In this document: one piece after another, positions 44,564 to 56,292 of the stretch | How the letters are laid out: every line of letters begins with the position of its first letter | Position numbering within the stretch: the first letter of the stretch is position 1 | From: Semisulcospira habei | Taxonomy: Eukaryota; Mollusca; Gastropoda; Semisulcospiridae | NCBI GenBank assembly: GCA_036245525.1 | Contig: BTPG01000004.1 | Coordinates: forward strand, 20,002,478-20,066,477 | Length of the DNA stretch: 64,000 nt | Direction: 5' to 3' | Translations under genes and position numbers: made by a program | The notes under the pieces: generated by a model | The model's input: the letters and a program-made list of their open reading frames with translations, nothing else | The model's database searches: none | Told to the model about the DNA's origin: nothing

Positions 44564-45004
44564 TTGGGAGGGGGGGTTCCGGAACCCAGGTAACCCCCCC
44601 CCCCTGGGTCCGGCCCTGGGTGCCAGAATAGCTTGGCGCCACCACGTTGACTGGCTCACGTCGACCAAAACCGACAAACGGATTTCCTGTGCATAAAGGG
44701 CAGACAACGCAAGCAGACACTTACGTCAGCAGCTAGCATCTTCCGGTTAACCAGACCTGCATGAGATCCTGAAATGTTCAAAAAGCCGCAACTTTAAACG
44801 CCGCTTACGACCTGCAAAAGGCATATATTCCTATATGAACCCTTGCGACTGCATGGACTGACGGGAATTCAAGCCTAAATTGCTTGTCATGGGAACGATT
44901 CTCATCAACTTTAAATGCCTGTTGTTTAGACAGTCTAACAACTCATTGGACCTTCACAAATACGGATTTCCGCCATTGAATTGTCTGAAAAACCTCATGA
45001 CTGT

Positions 45005-45077
45005 CCTCAGACCTGCAATCGGCTTAGATCCTCATCAGACCCTGCAGGGCTCACGAGAATCCATGCCTCTCGCTAAA
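45005..45077. repeat. PAL-A core
   Basis: ACCTGCAATCGGCTTAGATCC and GAGAATCCATGCCTCTCGC. Confidence 0.5.
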
Positions 45078-45202
45078 AGATGCCGGGCCTATTTACCTCC
45101 TGGGTTTGTCAATGAGGATTTTAAATGCATGACTATTATAGCATTGAAGTGGAGTGTTCGTATACTATTTTCAGTGCATGACAATTGATATCATATTAGT
45201 GG

Positions 45203-45341
45203 AGTGTTCGTATACCATAATTTCTAGACAGACCGAGCGACTCCCAAAGTCACCGAGAGCGAAGCTCGAGGTGACTGTGAATCTAACAGTTTGAAAATGG
45301 GAGTCGCGAGGTCTGTCTAGAAATGATAGTATACGAACACT
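45203..45341. repeat. PAL-H inverted-repeat element
   Basis: AGTGTTCGTATACCATAATTT, CTAGACAGACC, CGACTCCCA and complements at the right end. The sequence GTGGAGTGTTCGTATAC also appears at 45149-45165 just outside. Confidence 0.72.
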
Positions 45342-45349
45342 CAACTTCT

Positions 45350-46525
45350 ATTTTTTTTTTATAGAACCTTTCAGAACACCAGAAATACAGTCTATAACTT
45401 AACGGACAGAGAAAAAAAGGTCCCTGAATTCCGCAAGTGTGGGTGCGAGTCAGTTATCATCAAGCTGTGGTGAGAGTTATCTGGCACATATCAAACCCGC
45501 CGCGACCGTATTTCCTCCCCTCCTTTTTGCTCCTGCGGCTCCCTGCCTGACCTAAAGCTTTTCGAGATTTTCAGTTCACGGATAGTACGACTGTGTCTTC
45601 ACTTATACCGTGTATACACTATTTAGTTATAACCATTTTTACACTTTATTATCACTAGGCTGTTGTTTTCTCTCTCTCTTAATAAAGTTTCATTTCATCT
45701 CTCTTTCTCTCTCTAAGAATGTTGTAGTTTAGCAAGGACAAACACGAAAAGAGGCCTGTGCGCCTATTGTTTCCCCAAAAATGGCTCTAACCCGTATACG
45801 CACTAAAAAATTATAAAGTTCTTTTTTTTTAAAATGAAGTTGATGCGAATTTTCAATGATTTCACACAAGTTCACCTTATTTTGCGCACCGGCCACCAGA
45901 CCGTAGGAATACGCATAACAATGGATACAGTGAGTGACGTCAAAGTTTGGAACACACAGTGAAGCGTCATCTGAATGGTATGAGCTGCAGAGTCACGTTA
46001 TATGGGAAGTCAATGACGTCAATTTTATGGATCAGTGTAAGCTTTGCCAAAAAAAAAAAAAAAAAAACCCCACTGCGTTATCAGAACAAACTTGTCAACT
46101 GAGTGCAGTCAACACAAGCTGTCAATCGGACATCCAGTGCTAAAGTTTGCGCGCTTCGGCACTTGTCTCCAAGATTTCACGGGCAACGACGTAAAGGTAA
46201 ACCTTCTTAACAACAGTAGAATAGCCCGTAACACCGAGTGTTTAAAAATCAGAAAATGTTTGAAGTAAAATGTTTAATCAGTGAGTGAAAAGGAGCTGGT
46301 TGGAATAGTTTTCATGACTTGGACAAAGACCAAATCTCTCCAAATTGGACCAGTATACTAGGATATCCCAGGAAGCAAAGCGAAGTAAGACTATGACATA
46401 TCTATGAATATCTATGTAAAAGTGGTCTTCAAAGGTTCTATAAACGGATGGTAACACCACAAATAGAAGGCCACCCACCATCTCATGTGTAATCAGCTTA
46501 TTCTAAGGGAAATAGGTGCAAAAAT
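45350..46525. other. No gene recognised
   Basis: Contains a poly-A tract (46049-46067) and CT-rich patches near 45670-45715. Short frames only. Confidence 0.4.
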
Positions 46526-46579
46526 TAACTCATTCGAGACGTGCATGAAGCCGCGTATCCAGATGCAGAACGCCTCGAA

Positions 46580-47050
46580 TGTTTTTATTAGCCAATTGTG
46601 CGTAAAAACAGTGGAAACCATTAGACAAACGTTATTCTAAGTTCAGAGATCACCAATTACTTCCCCTCCTGAAGTACCTAAAAACATCTATTTATTTTGA
46701 CTACTGAATGTTTCATGATCGGACTACATTTAGGACGATTAAAAGGACAACACCCCTTCAGCTATTTAAAAATACATGAACAGAAAAACATTAGTAAAGT
46801 AAAGTAGGCAATAACCCTGCGACAACTGATGGACAGCAGTCTGGCGTAGCCAACAGTGACGTTATTTCAGCCGTTACCACGACAGTGTGAACCGTGTCTA
46901 AATCGAGCAGTCAAGTACATTATGTACAGCTGTCAACATTGCAGAGCGCTAGGACAAAAATAAAAATCATCTCCATGTTCATGATGTTTGCAACGAAGGC
47001 ACACCGTCTTTCTGGAGTCAACTTCCCAAGAGTATTTTTGAAGGCCAGAA
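46580..47050. other. No feature recognised
   Basis: Unique-looking DNA. Confidence 0.4.
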
Positions 47051-47057
47051 GTTGTGT

Positions 47058-47139
47058 TTAACCCCTTGACTGCTACCGAAGATACTGCTCGGCGGTAAAG
47101 ACGCGTAACTCGTCAGTTCAGTATCGGCTAAGGGGTTAA
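47058..47139. repeat. PAL-P element, TTAA both ends
   Basis: PAL-P: TTAACCCCTTGACTGCTACC, GATACTGCTCGGCGGTAAAG to GGCTAAGGGGTTAA, 82 bp; inner pairing is weaker than in PAL-B. Confidence 0.65.
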
Positions 47140-47205
47140 AAATAATACGGATTAGTCCTGTGTCTTCAACGCTATATTGCGTACGACCAAAGATTCCACG
47201 AAGAG

Positions 47206-47717
47206 GACGCGGTGGCGCGCACCCGGTGGCGCACCGGATTTGCATTTAGTCAAGGCACCACTCTGACTCCACGGCATCGCTTTACCGTTGCAGTCCTCAG
47301 TGTTTGGGCTTGAATGACGTCAGATTGGGGTGTGACCGGTTGGACGGCGCTGATTGGGTGACGGGTAAAATGTTTCGGCGAAATGTTTCGCGAATAGGGA
47401 CAAGTTCTATTTCGTGAAATGTGTCGTTTCGCATTTCGTGAAACGGTGAAATGTTGGAGAAATGTCTGAAATGCGGACATTTCGACGAAATGTTTCGTTT
47501 CGTTTCTCCGTGTGAGGAAGCCTTTACTGACTGTAGGCGGCCTGTTGTTTTTTTTTTTAAGACACGTACAACCCACAAGTATAAATAGTCTGAATCAGAT
47601 ATGCACGACAGATGTCTGTCCTACTTTCGTTGCGGGAGATTTTATTGATTTTTTTACAGTCGAGGGTATACTTAGGGTAAAAACAAACACCCTCCACCCC
47701 CACCCCCCCACCCCCCA

Positions 47718-47754
<37 letters not shown>

Positions 47755-47883
47755 GCGCCTGCAGTGGCTTTTGCGCTGTTGCTCAAAGCATATGCAAACA
47801 CGTCATAGCCGTCCCCAAAGGGGCCTGACGAGAAGTGAAATGCAAATCCGCTGCGCCACCGCGTGCGCGCGGCCACCGCGTAA
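47206..47883. mobile_element. Possible MITE with GC-rich inverted ends
   Basis: GACGCGGTGGCGCGCACCCGG, TGGCGCACCGGATTTGCATTT at the left is the approximate inverse of 47837-47883. Inside are many GAAATGTTTCG-like words (47360-47510) and a poly-A run of about 33. Confidence 0.5.
47719..47752. repeat. Poly-A tract
   Basis: About 33 A in a row. Confidence 0.95.
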
Positions 47884-48582
47884 ATAGTTCAAGTCAGAAT
47901 ACAATATTCTGAATTGAGCTTCTATCAAGTATCATCACTAAAGTACCACCAAAATATGATTTTAGGTCAGTTTTCTGAACCCCACTTTCATCGGCTGCTC
48001 TGCGAAACGGCCGCCTACAAGATGGCGGCTATCGCTTCGAGACGGCGGCTCGATATGGTCGGCAATTCACTTTAATTGTGTAAGTGAAGGCACACATGTC
48101 TTATATGTTTAGTTTTTAAGCGTCAGTAGTCAGAAATATGACCCGATATCCACCGATACAAACCAGAGCTTGTGTCAGTGAACAGTTACTTCCCCTGTAC
48201 CAGGCGAAATGAATTTTCACCGCGTTTCTGCGTGTGCAGAGAAGGCATTTCGATGCAATGAAAATGTTTCGTTTCTTGTGCATTTCGTTTCTCCGTGTAG
48301 GGAAGCCTTAAGTGTAACAGCAGACGGTAGCATGTACAGTAGAACGTGTTTTAGCAGCCAACTGTTTATTGCAAGAAAAAGTGGTCGGAACATACAGGTG
48401 TCCTCTCCAAAGATGTCTCTTGAAAGGAAAAAAAAAAAAAAAATAAATAAACCGTCCGTCAGGCCCCTATGCCGTTTCCTTATAAGTATAATCCGTTACG
48501 TGATAACTGGAGGTCCCAAACAGTTTGCCAGACGCAATCCTTCGGCGCCACAGGCGGAGACGCTCACATAGAATGACTGTAA

Positions 48583-48788
48583 TTAACCCCGTCACCGCCA
48601 GTGTCGCAGACTCTGTGTCTGAAATCGTCATTAATTCCGTAAATAGCGTCAGCCACCCAAGAACATACAAAGTGGTGTCAGCAAGAGGCATAGATCCCCA
48701 AGAGCCCCGCAATTGCGGGGGCTCATGAGGATTTATATCTCTTGCAATTGGATCGTATTCAGTTTTGCCTCGGCTGGTAAGGGGTTAC
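48583..48788. repeat. PAL-A element, full length
   Basis: TTAACCCCGTCACCGCCAGTG to CTCGGCTGGTAAGGGGTTAC; the core AGCAAGAGGCATAGATCCCC is intact. Confidence 0.75.
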
Positions 48789-48799
48789 GTATAGCTCGA

Positions 48800-49012
48800 T
48801 TAACTCATTCAACTCCGACACGCCACGGCAAGACAGGGATCAAGCGCGATAGTTCAAGGGTTGTGCCAGAATAGCTTGGCGCCCTTAGGCGCCAAGCTAT
48901 TCTGGCACAACCCTTGAACTATCACGCTCGATCTGTTTCCAGAAGTGTAATACAGTCTTCAGGGGGCGACTTCAGAATTTGCGGATTTCGGTCCTGGAGC
49001 AGAATGTGTTAC
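48800..49012. repeat. PAL-C element, full length
   Basis: TTAACTCATTCAACTCCGAC to GAGCAGAATGTGTTAC, with a near-perfect hairpin (ATAGTTCAAGGGTTGTGCCAG). Confidence 0.78.
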
Positions 49013-49059
49013 GGCTTGATGGTCATAACTACAGGAAATCTCGCTTTTCACAAAATGGG

Positions 49060-49600
49060 CGTGTCTCTTTCTCCTTACTTACATGTACTTTCCACGTGCT
49101 CTTCCTTACACAAAGTTAGATAGTGCCCGCCGCGAGGTTCGACCATTTTCAACAAATTCCCCGTAGGGGAGTATCTGAGCACGAGAAATGACTGTTCTCA
49201 ACCATTTCACCATCCAGTCCCGGTTTGTGCAAAGTGGGCAGACCAAATATTTAGCGGCTTTCGCAACAACGTTGCAGTTTGTATTTGTATACACCATCCT
49301 GTAAAAGTAAGAACAGTTGTTTTTGTTGACTAGACAATGGTCGTGCCCTCGTTGTCCTTGAAAAGAGTTTAGTTTGAATGCATGTTGGTTAGACATGTTG
49401 GTTATGTATGAGTATATTTACTTCTGACAGTTCACCCTGGAGGTTGTGACAAAACAGATTGAATAAGCTTTCAAAGCAAGCAAAACCGTCAATAATTCAA
49501 TGCCCAGGACACATTTAGAGGGTGCAAACACACATAATGGCATTGTTAAACGCTGGAAGTGCACATTATACTGAGTTTTAATAATTAATAGATTAGGATT
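49060..49600. other. No gene recognised
   Basis: No motif in the short frames. Confidence 0.4.
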
Positions 49601-49618
49601 TCCCATTAGAGCTATGGA

Positions 49619-49624
49619 TCTCTG

Positions 49625-49697
<73 letters not shown>
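49619..49697. repeat. (CT)n microsatellite
   Basis: About 38 CT units with a GT interruption. Confidence 0.95.
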
Positions 49698-49698
<1 letters not shown>

Positions 49699-49765
49699 AC
49701 AGCCTGATAATGACGATGATGTATAATGATAATGTATTATCAGCATCATCGTCGCCATAATATCA

Positions 49766-49980
49766 TTAACCCATTTACGCCCAAGGCCGCTTTTTTCAAC
49801 TTTTGGAGTTTGTCAGCTAATGACTATGTACCAGTTGCAGAAGATGGGTCAAACATGATAATTAAAGAGTAGTGGGAGATTAGCTTGGCGCCTGCTGGCG
49901 CCAAGCTAATCTGGCACTACATTTAAATTAAATGGTCGATCCATCTCTTGCTGTAGTGAGGCGAGGCTAAATGGGTTGAC
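49766..49980. repeat. PAL-C element, full length
   Basis: TTAACCCATTTACGCCCAAGG to GGCTAAATGGGTTGA. Confidence 0.74.
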
Positions 49981-50129
49981 CAAGAATTGCGACTTCAAAA
50001 GAGAAAACATGTGTTTGGCCCCCCCCCCCCCCTCCCCCGTCTCCCCTTCCCCTACTCCCCCCCCCCCCCCCCCCCAACAAACCTCCTGTCCCGTTTTACT
50101 GTCAGTATTTTCACCTCAGGTCTACAATA

Positions 50130-50220
50130 GACAGTAAGTTCATATTTGTGAAAAGCGAGATTTTGTTGTAATAAAACGAAAATTTTGCTTTTCACAAAAA
50201 TGGACTTACTGCCTTTAGCC
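50130..50220. repeat. PAL-K palindrome
   Basis: GACAGTAAGTTCATATTTGTG, AAAAGCGAGATTTTG and complements to GGACTTACTGCC. Confidence 0.65.
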
Positions 50221-50345
50221 TTCGCAGGTCCCAGGGTTCCTGAAATATCGCTGCATATACAATTAGTGGGCGCGAAAAAACCAATGCCTAGTGATGACAA
50301 AGATTGGCTTCATCTGTCCCTCAAAACTGAGGGCGCTCCTCCCGG

Positions 50346-50434
50346 TTAACCCTTTGCCAGTCGGTAGTTGTTTTTGTCACGGTGATTCCTACAGGAATCA
50401 TCGCGACAAAAACCGCTACCGACAGCCAAATTAT
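50346..50434. repeat. PAL-B palindrome
   Basis: TTAACCCTTTGCCAGTCGGT and GCTACCGACAGCCAAATTAT. Confidence 0.76.
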
Positions 50435-50728
50435 AAACCTGCGTACGCCTGTGTCATGTGATGTGACAGCACATATATTACAGTTTCTTTTCATTGATCA
50501 CGCAACAAAAGCAGTCGACTGCTATCAACACAATATCCTCCGAATCCGCAGTGCATAAGGTCCACTTGTATTTTGAAATCGATAGGCTATGACAGGCTAT
50601 GACAATACAAGTGCTGGTCTGTGAATATGGACTTTTAGCCGTAAGGTCCAAATCACAGACCAGCAGACATATAACTACACGTCTTATGTCATCCGGGCAA
50701 ATTTGGGTTGTTGAGCAGAAGCAGGGCC

Positions 50729-51000
50729 TAGGGGAGATTCTAATATATCCCTTGGAGGATTAAAGCATGAATAAATTATCAAGGATTTGATGTAGATTAC
50801 AAAGTAAAGTAGGTAAAAGCACTGTCAGGAGAGAGAGAGTTGTGCAGTAACGACCAATGATCATAGATCGAGTTTGGTCGAAGCACCAAAACTCGATCTA
50901 TGATCATTAGTCGTTACTGCACAATTATCTCCCCTAACAGTGCTTTTACCTACTTTACTTTGTAATCTTCCTAAAATATTAGCACTGGCAGTCTCCCCTT
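50729..51000. repeat. Large foldback element, about 270 bp
   Basis: The inner arms GATTACAAAGTAAAGTAGG, TAAAAGCACTGT, GTGCAGTAACGA, TGATCATAGATCGAGTTT pair almost perfectly. Outer blocks GGGGAGATTCTAATAT and ATATTAGCACTGGCAGTCTCCC extend the fold. Confidence 0.7.
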
Positions 51001-51229
51001 TACTTTTCAAGGATTAGATGTGTTTCAAAGCAATCGTAAAATCAAAGACGCAAAAACAGTATCCTGGTCATAGTACCTCATTGAAAAATAAATTGTACTT
51101 CTAGTTGTTTATAATTAGAAAACTGTTTGGGGCTGGTCTGAACTGGCGCGAACCGGATTAGGTTCGAAATTAATGGACTGGGAATCCGATTGGATGAGAC
51201 GGATTGACCCGGATTAGACGCAAAGGATT

Positions 51230-51525
51230 GGATAGGGTTTTAGTTGCGTCAGTACCGGGTTGCATTGCAGTGGACTGAACACAGCGAATGCACTCTAATT
51301 TGAAAAGTTCTAAACCTAAAGTAAGCTAGAGTATTTCGAGTATTTGCACGTTTTCACTTAGCTAAAGGGAAAAAAAAGGATAGGGTTTTAGTTGCGTCAG
51401 TACCGGGTTGCATTGCAGTGGACTGAACACAGCGAATGCACTCTAATTTGAAAAGTTCTAAACCTAAAGTAAGCTAGAGTATTTCGAGTATTTGCACGTT
51501 TTCACTTAGCTAAAGGGAAAAAAAG
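51230..51525 (+). repeat. 148-bp direct duplication
   Basis: 51230-51377 and 51378-51525 are essentially identical, both beginning GGATAGGGTTTTAGTTGCG and ending in AAAGGGAAAAAA. Confidence 0.92.
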
Positions 51526-51659
51526 GCCGTTGTTGTGGTAGAACAGCAGGCAGGGTCGCTATTCTATATCTGCTTTTATGGCATGGTTTCGACCTAAGGA
51601 TGCTTACTACAACGATCCTTACAGTAGAAATTCCATCAGTCGGGAGCCGTCCTCTGAGA

Positions 51660-51775
51660 ACTACATTACCGAGACAGATCGTCCATGACAGTTCCAGGGT
51701 GGTGCCAGAATATCTCGGCGCCTAGAGGCGCCAAGCTATTCTGGTATAACCCTTGAACTATCATTGTCGAATGCG
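51660..51775. repeat. PAL-C hairpin at the head of the satellite
   Basis: GATCGTCCATGACAGTTCCAG, GGTGGTGCCAGAATATCTCGG and the right arm to ATCATTGTCGAATGCG. The right arm continues into the 59-bp satellite. Confidence 0.68.
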
Positions 51776-53066
51776 TCAGAGAATACGGTCGCCAGGGCTA
51801 TTATGGCACCACCTTCGAAATATCATGATCGAACGTGTTACAGAATAGTTGCCAAGCTACTCTGGCACCACCTTTGAACTATCATGATCGAACGTGTTAC
51901 AGAATAGTTGCCAAGCTACTCTGGCACCACCTTTGAACTATCATGATCGAACGTGTTACAGAATAGTTGCCAAGCTACTCTGGCACCACCTTTGAACTAT
52001 CATGATCGAACGTGTTACAGAATAGTTGCCAAGCTATTCTGGCACCACCTTCGAAATCATGATCGAACGTGTTACAGAATAGTTGCCAGCTACTCTGGCA
52101 CCACCTTTGAACTATCATGATCGAACGTGTTACAGAATAGTTGCCAAGCTACTCTGGCACCACCTTTGAACTATCATGATCGAACGTGTTACAGAATAGT
52201 TGCCAAGCTACTCTGGCACCACCTTCGAAATATCATGATCGAACGTGTTACAGAATAGTTGCCAAGCTACTCTGGCACCACCTTCGAAATATCATGATCG
52301 AACGTGTTACAGAATAGTTGCCAAGCTACTCTGGCACCACCTTTGAACTATCATGATCGAACGTGTTACAGAATAGTTGCCAAGCTACTCTGGCACCACC
52401 TTCGAAATCATGATCGAACGTGTTACAGAATAGTTGCCAAGCTACTCTGGCACCACCTTTGAACTATCATGATCGAACGTGTTACAGAATAGTTGCCAAG
52501 CTACTCTGGCACCACCTTTGAACTATCATGATCGAACGTGTTACAGAATAGTTGCCAAGCTACTCTGGCACCACCTTCGAAATATCATGATCGAACGTGT
52601 TACAGAATAGTTGCCAAGCTACTCTGGCACCACCTTCGAAATATCATGATCGAACGTGTTACAGAATAGTTGCCAAGCTACTCTGGCACCACCTTTGAAC
52701 TATCATGATCGAACGTGTTACAGAATAGTTGCCAAGCTACTCTGGCACCACCTTCGAAATCATGATCGAACGTGTTACAGAATAGTTGCCAAGCTACTCT
52801 GGCACCACCTTTGAACTATCATGATCGAACATGTTACAGAATAGTTGCCAAGCTACTCTGGCACCACCTTTGAACTATCATGATCGAACGTGTTACAGAA
52901 TAGTTGCCAAGCTACTCTGGCACCACCTTCGAAATATCATGATCGAACGTGTTACAGAATAGTTGCCAAGCTACTCTGGCACCACCTTTGAACTATCATG
53001 ATCGAACGTGTTACAGAATAGTTGCCAAGCTACTCTGGCACCACCTTTGAACTACCATAGTCGATC
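51776..53066 (+). repeat. 59-bp satellite derived from a PAL-C arm
   Basis: About 21-22 monomers of GAACGTGTTACAGAATAGTT, GCCAAGCTACTCTGGCACCA, CCTTTGAACTATCATGATC. The part CCAAGCTA(T/C)TCTGGCACCA, CC, TT(G/C)GAA, TATCATG(A/G)TCGA is the right arm of PAL-C. Monomers fall into types T (TTTGAACTATC), C (TTCGAAATATC) and S (TTCGAAATC, 2 bp shorter). Types run TTTS-TTCCTS-TTCCTS-TTCTT from 51833. Confidence 0.93.
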
Positions 53067-53232
53067 GTTATTCTGATGAACGTGTAAGGGCTTAGTGGGT
53101 AGAGATTGAACTTGTGCAACGCCGTATCTCCTGGATTCAATTCGACATAAGTTCACACTTGCCTTCGTCACTACACTTCGTACCACCACAGAGACAGGCC
53201 GCTCCCAGATCTGTAGAGAACAGAGCAAGTAC

Positions 53233-53300
53233 AAGCAAGAGGCACAGAATCGCATGAGTCCCTGCGAATGCAGGGACTCATGAGATTCTGTGTCTCTTGC
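53233..53300. repeat. PAL-A core, near perfect
   Basis: AGCAAGAGGCACAGAATCGC and GCGAATGCAGGGACTCATG. Confidence 0.7.
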
Positions 53301-53419
53301 AGATAGAAGTGTCCCTCGTAGTAACATCCTTCTAGTTCCGGAGAGCTGAGATGCAATTAATTTGATGCCGATGCTGGGGCTCATGAGAATCTATGCCCCT
53401 AGCAGGTGGCCTGACAGAA

Positions 53420-54320
53420 AATGACCAGTCTCTCCAAACAGACAGAAGCAGCCGTTTAGAGGAAGAATTTTAATTTTTCATTCCAACCAGCGCGCAGACC
53501 ACCCGTAAAGCCATGTTTCGCGCGGTTATGATAAATCCTATCAAATACTGATGGATTGATCAGCCCTGCTGACGCAGCCATCAAGTGACCGTGGGCGTTG
53601 TCAGGATCTAGTCTGTAAAGGAAAACGTCATCGGATCTGAAATTGCCTGATCATTTACGGTATCTTCTTTGCAACTGCTGGTTTTACTGAGTCCGCAAGC
53701 TGTTGATTTTTCTATAAGCTACGATAAGTGGATTGATTGACTGACTGACTGACTGACTGACTGACTGCTGACATACTAGTGAATGAATGCAGTGAGTGAA
53801 CATTGCTTTACTGATTGTACCGAAACTCGAGTCACACATTTGCACTAACTCGGTAACTGCACTTGAAAGAATCATTTATGTTTCTAATCAAGTTCAAAAC
53901 GTTCTTCGCACAACATTAAGATCAAATTCACCTGGGATACACGCCGTACGACTGTGCGGCTTAAAGTCATATTTTGGCTCAGTTCACGTTATTTTCAAGC
54001 TAGCATATGACAATACGTATTTATTGTTCATAAACGGACATTGGTCTTTGCCTGCCGAGCATAAAATACAGCTGTAACTGTAACGGCTAAAAGGGACTGA
54101 TTAAACTGAATGATTCACCTCCGCATGTGGCAATGAGTCGATAATTCGAGCTGAACAAAAACTAGATACTTGAAAGGCGGAAGACAGAATCATTTATCAC
54201 GCATCGGACCTTGCTGCAGAAATGTGCCACTAGCTGATTGGTGAGAACAAAAATGCACTAAAAGAACGCCTGATTGTACCAAAGCACGTCCAATGACCCC
54301 CATCCCAATCGCGAACATAC
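53420..54320. other. No gene recognised
   Basis: Contains a short (TGAC)n run at 53732-53767; otherwise unique-looking. Confidence 0.4.
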
Positions 54321-54327
54321 AAGGAAT

Positions 54328-54392
54328 CAGCAAGAGGCGTAGATCGTCATGAGGCCGCGGGGATCGTGAGGATCCATGCCGATTGCAGGCGG
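54328..54392. repeat. PAL-A core, shortened
   Basis: AGCAAGAGGCGTAGATCGTC and GAGGATCCATGCCGATTGC. Confidence 0.5.
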
Positions 54393-54419
54393 ATGCCGAT
54401 CACTATGAAAGCAAGGAAG

Positions 54420-54630
54420 CAGGAGCGGATCTTGAGAGGGTTTGGGGGGGGAGTCCAGGGTTCCTCTCCCCCCCCCCCCCCGCACCCCCCGCTTTTCGAT
54501 TTTTGGGCCCCTGGAAGCAAGGTCTAGCGTCGGGGAGGCCTTTTGTATAAAGTTGAAGGTCCCAAATATGCAAACAGTTGGACCCCGGCTCCCCCCGCCC
54601 CCCACCCTCGAGGTAACTGATCCGCCCGTG
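54420..54630. mobile_element. hAT-like MITE, copy 2
   Basis: Its ends are CAGGAGCGGATC and the complement of CACGGGCGGATC. These CAGGGGCGGATC-type termini are typical of hAT-derived non-autonomous elements. GGAAGCA occurs next to both ends but does not give a clean 8-bp duplication. Confidence 0.6.
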
Positions 54631-54776
54631 GGAAGCATCAATTTTGTGAGGAATGCGTTACCAGGAACATCGCAAGCATGTAAGACTGGGGCAGGTATTG
54701 TGTTTCAGGTGCGAAAGCGCGGAGTACATGTGTTCCAAGGTGCGAGCACCGACTTTGCAAGCACTCCGCGCCCATA

Positions 54777-54815
54777 CCGGTCACCTCCCTCGGATTGAGG
54801 GAGGTAACCAGTGTG
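54777..54815. repeat. PAL-D-like short palindrome
   Basis: CGGTCACCTCCCTCGGATTG and GAGGGAGGTAACCAGTGTG. Confidence 0.55.
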
Positions 54816-55120
54816 ATTCTCATCAACCCTCTTCTGTTTGCAAGACATATGAAAAAAGAAAATCTAGCCTCTTTCTAGTTTGGGTTGATCGCCTAGCACA
54901 CATGCCTCAGGCTCTCAGACTGGGGAAAGCAATGGCGTGGTTCAGCCAGCGACTACAGGTACAGCAGCGGCTGCACTTGCAGATCTATTTGCGGACGCGT
55001 GCAGGCGTTTTTCCACGCATACTGCGAAATTACAAGATTTAGTTCGTAGGAGCAGATAGGCCGCCAGGTCTGGGTAATTGTGTTTGATGTTTGGAGGATT
55101 ACGACCTTAGCGCCGGTCAT

Positions 55121-55290
55121 TTATCCGGCCCGACACACTACAGCCTAAGATGGATCGACCATAATTCAAGGGCAGTGCCAGATTAGCTTGGCGCCTGACG
55201 GTCGATCCATCTCCCGAAACTGGTACATAATCGTTAGGTGACACTGATTTTCCAAATTTTAGAATGCGGCCTTAGGGTTAAATTGGTTAA
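55121..55290. repeat. PAL-C, right arm shortened
   Basis: TTATCCGGCCCGACACACTAC to AAATTGGTTAA. The right arm of the hairpin is deleted from the GGCGCC centre to GGTCGATCC. Confidence 0.68.
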
Positions 55291-55387
55291 AGTGTTGTCC
55301 AGTCTTTCCATGAAGACCCCCAAAAAACCACCTCAAGTTGAGGAGTAACGTCCATGTGTGGTGCACTTTGCATGGAGCTTCAACTTA

Positions 55388-55494
55388 TTAACCCCCTGAC
55401 CGCTACGGACGATATCGCTTTGGAAAAGACGCGAAAGCACGCGTCTTTTCCGCCGACCGGTATAGATATACGTCAGTCCAATATCGTGGGTAAA
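55388..55494. repeat. PAL-P-like element
   Basis: TTAACCCCCTGACCGCTACGG end and a central AAAGACGCGAAAGCACGCGTC hairpin. Confidence 0.55.
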
Positions 55495-55616
55495 CTGAGG
55501 TAAGTTTGTACGATTTACTTTCACCGGGGCACAGGAGTCAATTTCGCTTGATCACACATTTTAGGAAGGCAGCGCGGTGCAACATGTATGCATCCAACCC
55601 TGCCTCAGCGAATCAT

Positions 55617-55835
55617 TTAACCCATTCAGCCCTGACGCACTACAGAGGGAGACTGGGTCGACCATGATAATGCAAGGGTAGTGCCAGATTAGCTTGGCGC
55701 CTGTCGGCGCCAAGCTAATCTGGCATTGCCCTTGAATTATCATGGTCGATCCATCTCCTGCAACTGGTGCATAATCATTAGATGACGCCTCCAAAATTTG
55801 GGAAATACGGCCGTCGCCGGGACTGAATGAGTTAA
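55617..55835. repeat. PAL-C element, full length, TTAA both ends
   Basis: TTAACCCATTCAGCCCTGAC to GGGACTGAATGAGTTAA. Confidence 0.82.
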
Positions 55836-56204
55836 CCAGTATGTATGGACAATGACCTAACAAAAACAAGTTAACAAATATGCAGGAATCAGCAGAAATA
55901 GGCCATTAATACATACTACATGAATGGATAAACAAACAAAATCTGTCTAATGATTGCATCATAGTGCGGCACCCGGCATCCCTAGTCACATAACTTCTGT
56001 GGCTAGTTCCAAACTCTCAGCGCACGTGTTTTCCATGTGCTCATGGCAGGGTTGGCGCGCACAGGCCGGGTAGGCCTATGCACAATCGCTGACTCAGCAT
56101 ACTGTCGATACACGTACCTACTGATCATACACATGCGGCTTACGGCTTCAGTCATAAGACGATGACACTGCAGTACTTGATATCCAGCAAGCAAACGGTC
56201 CCTG

Positions 56205-56292
56205 GGCTAAAATGGGCCGTCGTGGGGCCGCGCACGACTGCGCGGGCCAACCGGACGGCCTACTTCGGCCGAAAGACCTTTTGCATACCTCA
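56205..56292. repeat. PAL-G, degenerate
   Basis: GGCTAAAATGGGCCGTCGTGG and ACTTCGGCCGAAAGACCTTTT. Confidence 0.45.

Noticed and set aside
51776..53066. CRISPR array
   Set aside because: Repeats are contiguous 59-bp monomers with no variable spacers and no cas genes.
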